A program made the position numbers and the translations under genes. Below the pieces are notes generated by a model. It worked only from the letters and a program-made list of their open reading frames with translations. It had not been told where the DNA came from and made no database searches. DNA of 64,000 nucleotides from Rugalucina vietnamica (taxonomy: Eukaryota > Mollusca > Bivalvia > Lucinida > Lucinidae), in the NCBI GenBank assembly GCA_964017185.1, contig OZ024872.1, forward strand, positions 57,405,817 through 57,469,816, given 5' to 3'. Within the stretch, counting starts at the first letter, position 1, and each line of letters opens with the position of its first letter. Shown here in pieces: positions 1 through 9,638 of this stretch.

Positions 1-114
1 TTGAGTGAACTCTCAGTGCAGAGGAAATGACAGGGTTTTGAGTCTTTTGACATTAGGATCCTTAACCCAGGGAGATTTTCTATTGCTAATGGCGGGGCAA
101 AGAACAAAGTTTTG

Positions 115-236
115 ACCTCCAGTTTGCCCCCTGGGGGTGGGGCTCATAGCAGGGCACTGAAAGCTGAAAAGTCATAATCCCCACCCTTTCCCGTAGGTGG
201 GGAAGCAGTGGTTACAAATGACTGGTGCATTACTGG
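115..236 (-). mobile_element. Fragment of an inverted-terminus MITE (family M')
   Basis: The right end reads GTGGTTACAAATGACTGGTG followed by CATTA, which is the inverse of the left end seen at 32641. The reverse complement continues through a C-rich stretch, ATTATGACTTTTCAG and CAGTGCCC, matching the flanks of the tandem-core element at 32711-38082. It is a non-coding DNA-transposon relic. Only one terminus is recognised; positions 1-114 hold nothing I can assign. Confidence 0.5.
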
Positions 237-297
237 TGACAACCAAATGACAATATTTAACCAGGGCCGGAGTTCTAAAATAACACATGGACACGTT

Positions 298-602
298 TTT
301 TTTTTGTTGTTGTTGTTTTCCTGTTACTCCCTATCAGTCAATTTCTTATTATTCATGTTTTGCAGGATGAGCCTACATACATGAGGATAGAACCTGTGTA
401 GGTATCTTTAACCTGCACAGGGGATGACTGTCCCTGCACAGGGGGCCTCCAGTTAATGTCCTGATCCGAAGTCATACCTGCAAATAACATGAAGGGAAGC
501 GTGTTCAGACCACCAAATTTTCCTCACCGCCGGCTAGGATCGAACCCGGGACCTCTAGCACCAGAGGCCAGTGCGCTAACCACTCGGCTACTGCGCTTCC
601 TT
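298..602 (-). mobile_element. tRNA-derived SINE
   Basis: On the minus strand the head (about 602-525) has a pol III A box (TAGCCGAGTGG) and a B box (GGGTTCGATCC) at tRNA spacing. The element ends in an A-rich tail, seen as the T-run at 298-320. The acceptor arms do not pair, so this is a SINE head and not a functional tRNA gene. The body between has no ORF. Confidence 0.7.
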
Positions 603-656
603 AGCAGTCATATACACGGAATATAGCACTAAAAAGACAGCTTTCTTTTGTTCTTA

Positions 657-717
657 TTCTTTTTTTTTTTTATTTGTTTTTATTATTATTATTTTTTCTT
701 TTTTTTTTTTTTTTTAG
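657..717. repeat. T-rich / TTA simple repeat
   Basis: Two poly-T runs flank a short TTATTATTATT tract. It produces a spurious Phe/Tyr-rich ORF. No gene is evident from 603 to 1084. Confidence 0.8.
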
Positions 718-1084
718 AAAAGCTCAACTTGTTTATACAGACATGGAGAAATAATTTATGTTCAAAGGTCTCACTTGAACTTTCTAATGGGAAAATGACA
801 AGATTTTCTCACAAATTGGTTTCAAAAAGATGCCAAAACATGTTTTTCATAATTCTGATTACCTTGAGATATAAACAGAAAAACAAAACGCCTTCAAAAT
901 ATGAAAATATAACAGTGAAAGTGAAAGTCAACAAACAAACGCCATGACAGTTCCAATTTAGACTGGACCTGACTATTTGCTTTTCATTTCTTGTCCTAAA
1001 TTGAGCTTTCAGTGTACCCGTCTTCAAAATTTCGGTGTTGGTATGAAAATTGTACATCACAGTTTATCCGGTAAAATATACAGA

Positions 1085-2830
1085 CGTCCATCTGTATCTG
1101 TATCTGTATGGAATTACGTCGTAGATACCACTGCTGGCTTTTACACGACGGGAGGAGTGCGCATTTAGTCAAAATGGGTTGTTGAAAGTTTGTTTCTGAA
1201 GCAGTTGACACTATCAGAATTTACAACACTATCATCCAGTTTGTTCCAATCGTAAACTGTTCTGACAAAGAATGAGTTTCTGAAGTTGTCAGTTTTGGAG
1301 GGAATTGGTTTGAAGCACTTGGAGTTGTTAGTAACGTAGTTTTCCACAATGTTTTTGTGATCAAAGTCTGTGTATCTAGTAGCCCGGATAGCCCGCCTTT
1401 GCCTCTGAGGTTGTATGTAGTGATCCTTGTTGATTGCCGGTACATGCCCTTCCACCACCTTGTACATCAGCGTCAGCCTTGAATCTCTGCGACGATCTTG
1501 GAGACTTGGTAATTCCAGATGTTTCAACATTTCAGTCACACAGCCTTCATGTCTGGAGTGATAATCTTTCATGATGAATCTAGCAGCTGACCGTTGGACA
1601 TTTTCGAGTTTTGAGATATCCTGTTTAGTGTAAGGGTCCCAAATCACTGAGCCGTACTCCAATTTAGAACGTACTAAAGCCAAATATGCATTTTTTCTAC
1701 ATGTTTGAGGTGTGTGGTGAAGATTTCTCCTTAAAAAGCCCAGCGTAGAATTTGCCTTTTTCCTAATCTGATCAATGTGAGTAGTCCATTTCATGTTATC
1801 GGAGAAGGTGATACCAAGGTAGGGGGTTTCTTCTACTTGTTGAAGGATCTGGCCGTTCATAGTATAAAAGTGTGAGGACTTTTGTTTGACACTGAGATGG
1901 TAACACTTTTTGACGTTAAATTTCATACCCCATTTTTCAGCCCAAATGATAAGAGAGTCCAAATCTTGTTGTAACTTGACATGGTCTTCAAATTTCCTGA
2001 TGGGGCGGTAAAGTAAGCAGTCATCGGCGAAAAGACGTATATTGGACTGAACGCATTCTGGCATGTCGTTTATGTGGCATAGAAACAGTAGTGGTCCCAA
2101 TACGGTTCCCTGAGGTACACCGGATTCAACATCCACTTCATGGGAGGACTCGCCTTCAACGACGACACTCATTTTACGTTGGGTCAGAAAATTAGCAATC
2201 CAGTGCAAAATCGGACCATGGATACCATAAGCTTCAAGTTTAGATAAGAGTTTTCGGTGCGGGACAGTATCAAAAGCTTTGCTAAAGTCCAGCACCAAAA
2301 CATCTGATTGAGTGTCGTTGTCGAAAGCCTCCAGCAGGTCGTGAGCGGTGATAACTAACTGTGTTTCACAAGAGTAACCAGCACGAAATCCATGGTTGAG
2401 AGATGTGAGGACATTATGTTTATCTAGGTGATTTAACAGATGGCGGCAGATAATATGTTCCAACAGTTTCGAAGCAACACAGGTAAGTGACACTGGTCGA
2501 TAATTCTCCGGTAAATGTTTATCACCTTTTTTAAACACTGGGGCAATATTAGCATTTCTCCAGTCACTTGGTAACTCACCAGAGTCCACAGATTTCTGGA
2601 AAATGATAGTAAGGGCAGGAGATATCTCTGAGGCACATTCCTGTAGTACACGGTTGGGTAATCCATCTGGGCCTGCGGCTTTACTAATTTTGATTTTTTG
2701 CAACAATTTGGTAACTCCATTTTTATCGATTGAGAGAGACGGGATGTGATCTTTTACACGTGTAGGGAAGTCTGGGATACTACCGCCATCATCTTTCATC
2801 ATCTTTCATCTTTGGTGATTGCCTGTCAGA
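1085..2830 (-). mobile_element. 5'-truncated non-LTR retrotransposon (CR1/Jockey-type LINE)
   Basis: The fragment contains the whole reverse transcriptase region but no apurinic endonuclease or ORF1 upstream, as in a 5'-truncated insertion. On the minus strand the sequence after the stop ends in a short microsatellite tail, three copies of ATACAG at 1110-1090. Such tails are typical of CR1/L2/Jockey-group LINEs rather than poly(A)-tailed L1. Exact ends and a target duplication were not identified. Confidence 0.8.
1165..2802 (-). CDS. LINE reverse transcriptase (truncated ORF2)
   Basis: A 545-residue uninterrupted ORF encodes the RNA-dependent DNA polymerase of a non-LTR retrotransposon, which would copy the element RNA at a nicked target. 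Visible motifs, in order, are AGPDG (about 43-47), NYRPVSL (100-106), LDFSKAFD (171-178, first catalytic Asp region), GVPQG (228-232) and FADD (258-261, the catalytic Asp pair). A thumb/C-terminal region follows, ending in the usual VYDWNKL-like segment (about 511-517). The first Met is only the first ATG in the truncated frame; the real protein would start far upstream with an endonuclease domain that is missing here. The catalytic residues are intact and there are no internal stops, so the insertion looks relatively young. Clade assignment (CR1 versus Jockey/Rex1) needs a phylogeny. Confidence 0.9.
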   Translation of the reverse strand: MMKDDGGSIPDFPTRVKDHIPSLSIDKNGVTKLLQKIKISKAAGPDGLPNRVLQECASEISPALTIIFQKSVDSGELPSDWRNANIAPVFKKGDKHLPENYRPVSLTCVASKLLEHIICRHLLNHLDKHNVLTSLNHGFRAGYSCETQLVITAHDLLEAFDNDTQSDVLVLDFSKAFDTVPHRKLLSKLEAYGIHGPILHWIANFLTQRKMSVVVEGESSHEVDVESGVPQGTVLGPLLFLCHINDMPECVQSNIRLFADDCLLYRPIRKFEDHVKLQQDLDSLIIWAEKWGMKFNVKKCYHLSVKQKSSHFYTMNGQILQQVEETPYLGITFSDNMKWTTHIDQIRKKANSTLGFLRRNLHHTPQTCRKNAYLALVRSKLEYGSVIWDPYTKQDISKLENVQRSAARFIMKDYHSRHEGCVTEMLKHLELPSLQDRRRDSRLTLMYKVVEGHVPAINKDHYIQPQRQRRAIRATRYTDFDHKNIVENYVTNNSKCFKPIPSKTDNFRNSFFVRTVYDWNKLDDSVVNSDSVNCFRNKLSTTHFD

Positions 2831-2956
2831 GTTTACGCATTTTAAAGTTTTTACCACTACCCTACTTCTAGCCTCTATTTCACTGATATTCAGGCATATT
2901 AAAAAATAATAACGTTATGTGTGTTTCTACTTTTTTTTTTTTTTTTACTTTGAGTT

Positions 2957-4343
2957 TATGCACCAGTCATTTGCAACCACGGCCCCCTCGGGGCCGGGAA
3001 ATAGCGGGGATATTGACTTTTCCATTTGCAAAGCCCAGGTATAAGCCCTGCACTGCTGGGACTTCTTTTCGGTAAAATCCCTGCAAAAAGCCCCTGCACT
3101 GTGGGGATTTTCCCAAAGGAAGTGTCTCGGCGTCCGGTACCGGACGAATTAGGCTAGAGTCTCCGCGTCCGGCAATGCCGGACACCGAGCCTATCCTCAC
3201 TGGAATGGCTTCGTGTCCGGCACTACATTTTTCCAACCAGTTTCTTGGTTGTAAGTAGTAAAAAGTGCAAATAATTTGATAACTATCAATACAGTTTGAA
3301 GAATAAATATTTTTTCATTCGTGTTCCGCCATTTTGAAAAGGGGATGTCACTCTTAATTTGTTTATGTCTTGTGTAAAGATGAAACTGTAGCGAATTCAA
3401 TATCATGTTGCATTTTGGTTGTTGAATAAAAAAAAAAACATATAATCTTGTTGTTGTTTTTTTTCCCAAAATTTCGGCCCAACTTGACCCCCACAAACTG
3501 GGCCCCCTGAAAAATTTCGGCCCAACATAACCCCCTACAAACTCGGCCCCCAATCTTTTGGCCCAACTTGACCTCCCCCCCACTACAAACTCAGCCCCTA
3601 ACAAACTTGGTCCCTGACAAACTCAGCCCCAAAAAATTGTAGGGACTAGGGGGTCTAGTTGGGCAGACATTTTGGGGGCCGAGTGTCAGGAGGCCAAGTT
3701 TGTAGGGAGTCAAGTTGAGAGCCGAGTTTGTCAGGGGCCGAATTTGTAGGGGGTCAGGTTTGGCAAAAATTTTGGGGGCCGTGTTGTCCAGTTACCAATT
3801 GCTCTTGTTTGCCCTTCTGACCCCTTGTTGTGATGTTTGGGTTCTGGTTCAACAACATTTTGATTCTATGTTCTATAATTAATGTTTTATTCGCTCTCAT
3901 TTGATTTTTTTCAGTGCTGCTTTAATATTTATGCATCATTTTTTCATTTTTGTAAAAGAAATTGTGTGATAAAAACAGTCTAGAAATTTCTATTCGATAT
4001 TGAAAAGATATCAAGATCGCAAAAACCGGTGACATCCTAGCTTGTATACTCCATTGTAAGGTGCATGACAACTAACGAAATATGTATGCCTGCAATCTAT
4101 TTTAAACACGCGATACTTCAAAACACGGCCAAAATTCGGATAAAACACGGTACTGTAGACAGGTAAACCCCGGTCAAAATGCCCCGCTATTTTCCCCGCT
4201 GTTTTAGCGGGAATCAAAAGCCCGGCCTTACCACGGCACTGCCGGGACACCTCGAAGGTAAAATCCTGGTACTTTAGCCCCGCTATGCCCCCGCTATTCC
4301 CGGCCCCATAGGGGCCGTGGTTGCAAATGACTAGTGCATAATA
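2957..4343. mobile_element. 1.4-kb element with inverted termini (family M)
   Basis: The ends are imperfect inverted repeats of about 50 bp. The left end reads TGCACCAGTCATTTGCAACC and then ACGGCCCC; the right end reads GGCCGTGGTTGCAAATGACT and then AGTGCA. Both sides are flanked by TA. The interior carries GC-rich palindromes such as CGTCCGGTACCGGACG near 3131 and no convincing ORF. It is a non-autonomous DNA-transposon relic with another foldback (3465-3785) inside it. Confidence 0.6.
3465..3785. repeat. Degenerate GGGCCGAGTTTGT foldback array
   Basis: The left half repeats variants of CAACTTGACCCCC and ACAAACTCGGCCCC. From about 3640 the right half repeats their reverse complements (GGGGGCCGAG, TTTGTAGGG, GTCAAGTTG). 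The whole stretch could fold on itself. It is non-coding. Confidence 0.6.
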
Positions 4344-4894
4344 AGTGGATCAATTTCTGACCATTACCCCAGGAGCTGTGAATTTGTGACTTGCTCAAGG
4401 CCACATCAAACAGCGACCCGGCTGAGTATCAAACAAGGGACCCTCTGGGACCGGAGTCCGACATTCTACCCCCCACCTTTCACCACCGACCCTATTTTTT
4501 CCGCTCGACTCTAAAATATTTATAGGGTTCTCTAAAAAAATATATAAAGTGGGCACGACCCACCCAGTATAATTCAAAATTCCAATCTCCTGGAATCCCG
4601 TACTTTGTGAGTATTTTTGCTTGCTGCTTTCTGTATCCATTCATATCAGAACTCCTTGTCCAATCATTTTGATTTGATGATCTGTTTGTTTTTATTATTG
4701 GTTGGTATCGTATGGTCGGGTACTAAGACCCTGAGATGGAGCCAAGCTGCCAAGTTTATGGATACTTCTAACAATAACCATTTGAAAATATGTTTCTTTG
4801 AAGAAAATGACAAACTGATGGAATCTCTAAATGGTATTTAATTTATTGATCGGATTGCGTTTTTACAATCTTAGCTTGTCAAGTGGCAAATTAT
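4344..4894. other. No gene recognised
   Basis: AT-rich sequence with only short chance ORFs. A weak tRNA-like remnant may lie near 4400-4450. Nothing else is supportable. Confidence 0.5.
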
Positions 4895-5232
4895 CAGTGG
4901 GGTATGAAATAGGCCAAACTGGGGAGCCCACCTTGCAAGCTAAAATTTGCAAGCTAAAATTTGCACGCGACCACTTTAATTCTATTACATCAGGAGGTTA
5001 AGAAGTCATACTATTGGCAGATAGAAGTACCAGATGAAATTGTATTAAATTATATTAAGATAAAACTGTAAGATTTTGCTTTTATTGACATTTTTGCTGT
5101 GTTTTATCAAGTGTCATTTTCGGTCTATTCGATCTGTGTTTCGTTAATTCTCAATCACCATTGACAGTGACTACTGGCTCGAAAATATTAGCTCGCCAGG
5201 TCGGCTTGCCAACTTGGCCTTTCATACCCCAC
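4895..5232. mobile_element. hAT-like MITE with 8-bp target duplication
   Basis: The termini CAGTGGGGTATGAAA and TTTCATACCCCAC are inverted repeats, extending imperfectly through the GGCCAA segment. The element is flanked by the direct repeat CAAATTAT at 4887-4894 and 5233-5240. An 8-bp duplication and a CAGTG-type 5' end are hAT hallmarks; the right end seems to have lost the final TG. At 338 bp it has no transposase, so it is non-autonomous. Confidence 0.6.
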
Positions 5233-5439
5233 CAAATTATATCGAATTATCGATAGGCAAGTTTCTGCTTTGTTTTGACACCCCCAGTGTAAATCAGATG
5301 ACTGGGATATCCAACGATATTGTGAAAATAGTTGATTGAAGTTAGGTTGAGGTACGTGTCATGTCCGCATGGCATAATCTATCAAGAAACGGAGAAAAGG
5401 AGAACAGATTATGGACTCATATTTTTCTTGGCCGTTATG

Positions 5440-5605
5440 ACTGTTCTGCAGTGGTCAAGTCACTTTGTAAACAAGGGTCACTGGTCACTGGTTTGATCCT
5501 AGGTATCTGCAGTGTGTTAGAAGATGATAAATGAAGGTATGTCCCATCTCCATATGACCTGAGCTGTTGGTGGGATGTAAACCCCCAAATAAACCAACCA
5601 TTCCG
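5440..5605 (+). mobile_element. tRNA-derived SINE, degenerate
   Basis: A box-like AGTGGTCAAG near 5450 and B box-like GGTTTGATCC near 5490 are followed by a tail ending GATGTAAACCCCCAAATAAA. That tail resembles the GTTAAACCCC-AAACAAAC tails common in molluscan SINEs. Positions 5606-6316 after it show nothing assignable. Confidence 0.5.
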
Positions 5606-6316
5606 CATGTGTGTATACCGATACAGCTGGATATTCTGACATTAAATCATAAATATAATTGTTTGTTTTTTTATAAAATCCCTCACCTCAGCCGAAGGCT
5701 CATCAAGGGAGCTTATGGTATTGTAGTCTGTGTGTCTGTTCACAATTTAAAAGAAGAGTATTTCTGAAGCTAGTGAGCCAATCTTGATAAAATTTCATGT
5801 GCATGCGCAGATTCAGAAATTTTCATGAGAGGGGGTCCAACGAAAATGGTTATTTTTGGTCACAGACGAGGGGGGGTCCAACCCCCAAAAATCCTGAAAT
5901 TACCTTTTTTTAGGTAAAATTTTCAAATTCCAGGGGGGGTCCGGACCTCCAGTCCCCCCCCTCTGGATCCGCGCATGATGTGAACCATCACATGGTTTGG
6001 CATCAGTGGTACTACTGCTAAATCATGTCCTACCATGCATTATAGGGTTGAGACATTGACTGCATTAGGATTTGGAGCAGATTGTATCAAAACTGTAGTT
6101 TCTATGGCAACGGATACCTCCCATAGACTTACCATGGGAAACATAAAATATCTCTTTTTCTGAAATCACAATGCCCAGGCCTAGGGTCGTCTTGGAAAAC
6201 ACTAGGTAGGGTAGGTACTTCATTGTTTTTGTTGTTGAAAAATCATACCATAAATACTGTAATTTTTGTTGGTTAAGTCAATTAGGCCCTTTACAGTATT
6301 GCAATTATTCTGAATT

Positions 6317-6597
6317 CATTACGAAAACATGCCCATGCAACATACAGAAGTTTTTTAAGTTATAAAAAAGGAAAATTTTCAGTAGAAAATTTTTGATAAA
6401 TTTCTTATTTTTGCTCAAAACATAGATTGTGGGTACACGTTAGAACCGCCTCGCCGGGGCGGTTCTAACGAGTACCCACAATCTATGTTTTGGAACAAAA
6501 ATAAGAAAAATAGGTATACCCCTGCATACCCCTGTTTTGCTATATAAAAGTGGGGTTTAAGGGGGTATACATTACAGGGACATGTTTTCCTGATGAT
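6317..6597. mobile_element. MITE family 2 (central palindrome), copy a
   Basis: The centre is a long palindrome: ACATAGATTGTGGGTAC, then a hairpin AGAACCGCC...GGCGGTTCT, then the complement. It is bordered by TTATTTTTGCTC / GAACAAAAATAAG and by ends resembling CATTACGAAAACATG and CATGTTTTCCTGATG. Related copies lie near 25841, 31707, 40646, 49695 and, decayed, 22946. Non-coding. Confidence 0.7.
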
Positions 6598-6693
6598 TGT
6601 TTTCCGTGGGTCACTTTGTGTTATTATCAGTTGCTTTAATATCTACATAAAAGTGACTTTGAACTTTTGAACTTCTGGCTACTCTAAATCTAT

Positions 6694-6927
6694 GAGCCGT
6701 CTCGTGAGAAAACCAACAATGTGGTTTCCGAACAGGTCTGACACAAACCGACCTGTACAAGCACAGAAAAGAGCTAGAAGCTTGAAATTTCGCATTTATC
6801 TAGAAGAGTAATTGTACTATCCGAGTAGCGAAAACAAAGACGCTGATCAGCTTCGCGGTTACTGCGAAACTGATCTGCGTCTTTGTTTTCGCAAATGCAG
6901 ATTGTTGGTTTTCCCATGAGGCGGCTC
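6694..6927. mobile_element. MITE family 1 (double hairpin), TSD CTAT
   Basis: TIRs of about 28 bp begin GAGCCG... and end ...CGGCTC. An inner hairpin built from GCGCTGATCAGCTTCGCGG-type arms follows an asymmetric segment of about 110 bp. It is flanked by CTAT at 6690-6693 and 6928-6931. Confidence 0.85.
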
Positions 6928-7339
6928 CTATCATATGACTACATTTTGTCTCTTTATAAATGTTGTTGTTTTTTAACAATTTGAAATATGTACAGTATAA
7001 TATTCACATGACTGAAACTGAAATTTGAGTAGAATTAGACTTGATCATGTTGAATCGGGATAAAATCAATGTATGTGGATGGCTTAAATAATAGCTGTAT
7101 TTGTTAATTAGTTTTATCAGAAATACAATAGTAAGTATGTACATAGGCTTTTTAATTAACCCATTTATTACAAATGGACTTGCCTATCATTATCAAATGC
7201 CACTGTCTCATTTTTAGGGACATCAAGGGTGGCTTTGAATTTTCCTTGTTTTTTTCAATGAAATTCCTCATAGCAAACAGCTCTGCAGATGGGATCTGCA
7301 AACCCATCTGTGGCTATACTGTATGCCCATGTCCCATAT

Positions 7340-7565
7340 GAGCCGCAACATGAAAAAAGCAGTCTTCAGGGTTTTTGTCCAGGTTCAACAAAAAACGGCC
7401 TGTACAGTCACAAAAGAAAGCTAGAAGCTTGAAATTTTGGATTTAAGAAGGAGAGGAATTGTACTATCCGTGTAGCAAAAACAAAGGCACTGATCAGCTT
7501 CACAGTTATGATCTGAGCCTTTGTTTTCGATTAGGCAAAAATCTGGTTTTCTCATAAGGTGGCTC
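7340..7565. mobile_element. MITE family 1, TSD ATAT
   Basis: Same TIR / asymmetric segment / inner hairpin plan as the copy at 6694, more diverged in the hairpin. It is flanked by ATAT on both sides. Confidence 0.8.
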
Positions 7566-7665
7566 ATATAATGGATGCCAGGCTTATATGGTTTTTGGAG
7601 TGGGAGTCTTTTTCTGATTGCGCCTTTTCCTGATCTTTGCGTACTTGTACTTTTTTATATGAGTT
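7566..7665. repeat. Dispersed repeat N, copy 1
   Basis: The segment GGTTTTTGGAGTGGGAGTCT through TTGCGTACTTGTAC closely matches 61138-61210. Identity of the parent element is unknown. Positions 7666-8052 are AT-rich with nothing assignable. Confidence 0.6.
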
Positions 7666-8052
7666 TAAGTTCATTGTAAAATTACATACCAATAATTAAC
7701 TAGAAATTCAGACTCTGCTGTATGATACATAACTGCAAAAGAAACACAACACTTGCTTAAACTCATGTAACTCAGAATGGCTAATCATTTGGCCTCACAA
7801 CTCACAACTCACATTTATTTTATAATAAGCTCATAACCCGCAAGTTCAACTTCCACAATTTTCCATAACCTACATTGACTAAAATACAGATAAGTCATTT
7901 ATATCTGGAGAATTCAAAAGCCAAAGCAACATATTTCTTTCAAAGGCACATTGTTCTTTTCTGAACAAAAGCCTGATGTAACTTTTGATTGTTATTTGCA
8001 TGTGGTTGACATGCATACAAGCATTGTTTGGATTCTACACAAACGGGATCGC

Positions 8053-9284
8053 TTTTTTTATCGCACCTGCTTATAGCAGGGTGCGATATAGGAGTCCAAA
8101 TTTCTGTCCGTCCGTCCGTTCGTTCGTCCGTCCGTCTGTCCGTCAACATTTACGTCGAAGTTTGGTTTTCTCGACATCAGAGATAGCTGTGAGTCTGAAA
8201 CCTTGCATAGTAATTGTCCCTGACATACTCTTTAAGCACGCACCTTAACCCGGCGGCTTTGACCTATATTTCACGGTCCACTGACTTCGAAAATTTTTAC
8301 GTCGAAGTTTTGTCAACATTTACGTCGAAGTTTGGTTTTCTCGACATCAGAGATAGCTGTGAGTCTGAAACCTTGCATAGTAATTGTCCCTGACATACTC
8401 TTTAAGCACGCACCTTAACCCGGTGGCTTTGACCTATATTTCACGGTCCACTGACTTCGAAAATTTTTACGTCGAAGTTTTGTCTACATTTACGTCGAAG
8501 TTTGGTTTTCTCGACATCAGAGATAGCTGTGAGTCTGAAACCTTGCATAGTAATTGTCCCTGACATACTCTTTAAGCACGCTTCTTAACCCGGTGGCTTT
8601 GACCTATATTTCACGGTCCACTGACTTTGAAAATGTTTACGTCGAAGTTTTGTCAACATTTACGTCGAAGTTTGGTTTTCTCGACATCAGAGATAGCTGC
8701 GAGTCTGAAATCTTGCATAGTATTTGTACTTGACATACCCTTCAAGCACGCATCTTAAACCCGGTGCCCTTGACCTATATTTCACGGTCCACTGACTTTG
8801 ATAATTTTTACGCCGAAGTTTGGTTTTCTCGACATCAGAGATAGCTGTGAGTCTGAAACCTTGCATAGTAATTGTCCTTGACATACCCTTCAAGCATGCA
8901 CCTTAACCTGGTGCCCTTGACCTATATTTCACGGTCCACTGACTTTGATCATTTTTACGTCGAAGTTTGGTTTTCTCGACATCAGAGATAGCTGCAAGTC
9001 TGAAACCTTGCATAGTAATTGTCCTTGACATACCCTTCAAGCATGCACCTTAACCTGGTGCCCTTGACCTATATTTCACGGTCCACTGACCTTAAAAACT
9101 TTTACGTCGAAGTTTGGTTTTCTCGACATCAGAGATAGCTGCGAATCTGAAACCTTGCATAGTAATTGTCCTTGACATGCCCTTCAAGCATGCACCTTGA
9201 CCCGGTGCCCTTGACCTATATTTCACGGTCTGTTGGCTTTGCCAGATGCAGGTGCGATATCGACCTCCGCGGAGTTCTTGTTAT
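8053..9284 (+). mobile_element. Tandem-core (pearl/Helentron-like) element, family A
   Basis: The element begins with a hairpin (TATCGCACC...GGGTGCGATA), then a GTCC/GTTC microsatellite at 8106-8143. Next come seven tandem copies of a unit starting TACGTCGAAGTTTGGTTTTC at 8151, 8321, 8491, 8661, about 8809, 8956 and 9103. It closes with a GCAGGTGCGATATCGACC segment that echoes the start. This matches the non-autonomous Helentron-type 'pearl' elements of bivalves by architecture. There is no ORF; chance peptides come from the microsatellite. Confidence 0.7.
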
Positions 9285-9432
9285 ATTTATGAGAAAAATG
9301 TACTTGGCTGCCCTAAGTCCAGTACTGAAGCCTTTTAAAGATTAGTTATCTTGTAGCAGGATTAAATTTTATTTATGATTATTTTACTGTTTCAGAATAG
9401 GCACTGTCCCACCTACAAACACATAGGTTGCC

Positions 9433-9638
9433 ATGGCAACATTAGATGTCAAAGAGCATCTCTATGACGATGATGTGAAGACCAAATCAGAGTCAGGGAG
9501 GTGTCACATGTTTGTCCTGTCTGTTACTTTCGGCTTGATATGTATAGTCGGGATAGCATGTGGATTGATCTACGTGATCTCCAGGATTAGTGAGCCAGTT
9601 ACACCTCAGCCACCTGCACCGTGTCAGGACCCTTGTGT
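9433..9638 (+). CDS. PLD3: PLD3-like coding exon 1 (start, membrane anchor)
   Basis: Begins at ATG in the context GCCATGGCA and encodes residues 1-68 plus two bases of codon 69. It holds the transmembrane segment ([20 protein letters not shown] region) and the conserved Cys-Asp-Pro-Cys at the start of the luminal stem. The donor is GTAAGTATT. The exon probably starts at 9396 after TTTCAG, so 9396-9432 is 5' UTR. Intron 1 (795 bp) holds a SINE remnant. Confidence 0.92.

Noticed and set aside
525-601. Functional tRNA gene (also 10250-10312, 36540-36657, 40565-40645, 56283-56382)
   Set aside because: A and B boxes are present but acceptor stems do not pair and the sequences continue into SINE bodies with A-rich tails.
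8101-8145. SVRPSVRPS-type and VCLSVCLS-type ORFs (also 16941-17000)
   Set aside because: Direct translation of the GTCC/GTCT microsatellite at the start of tandem-core elements.
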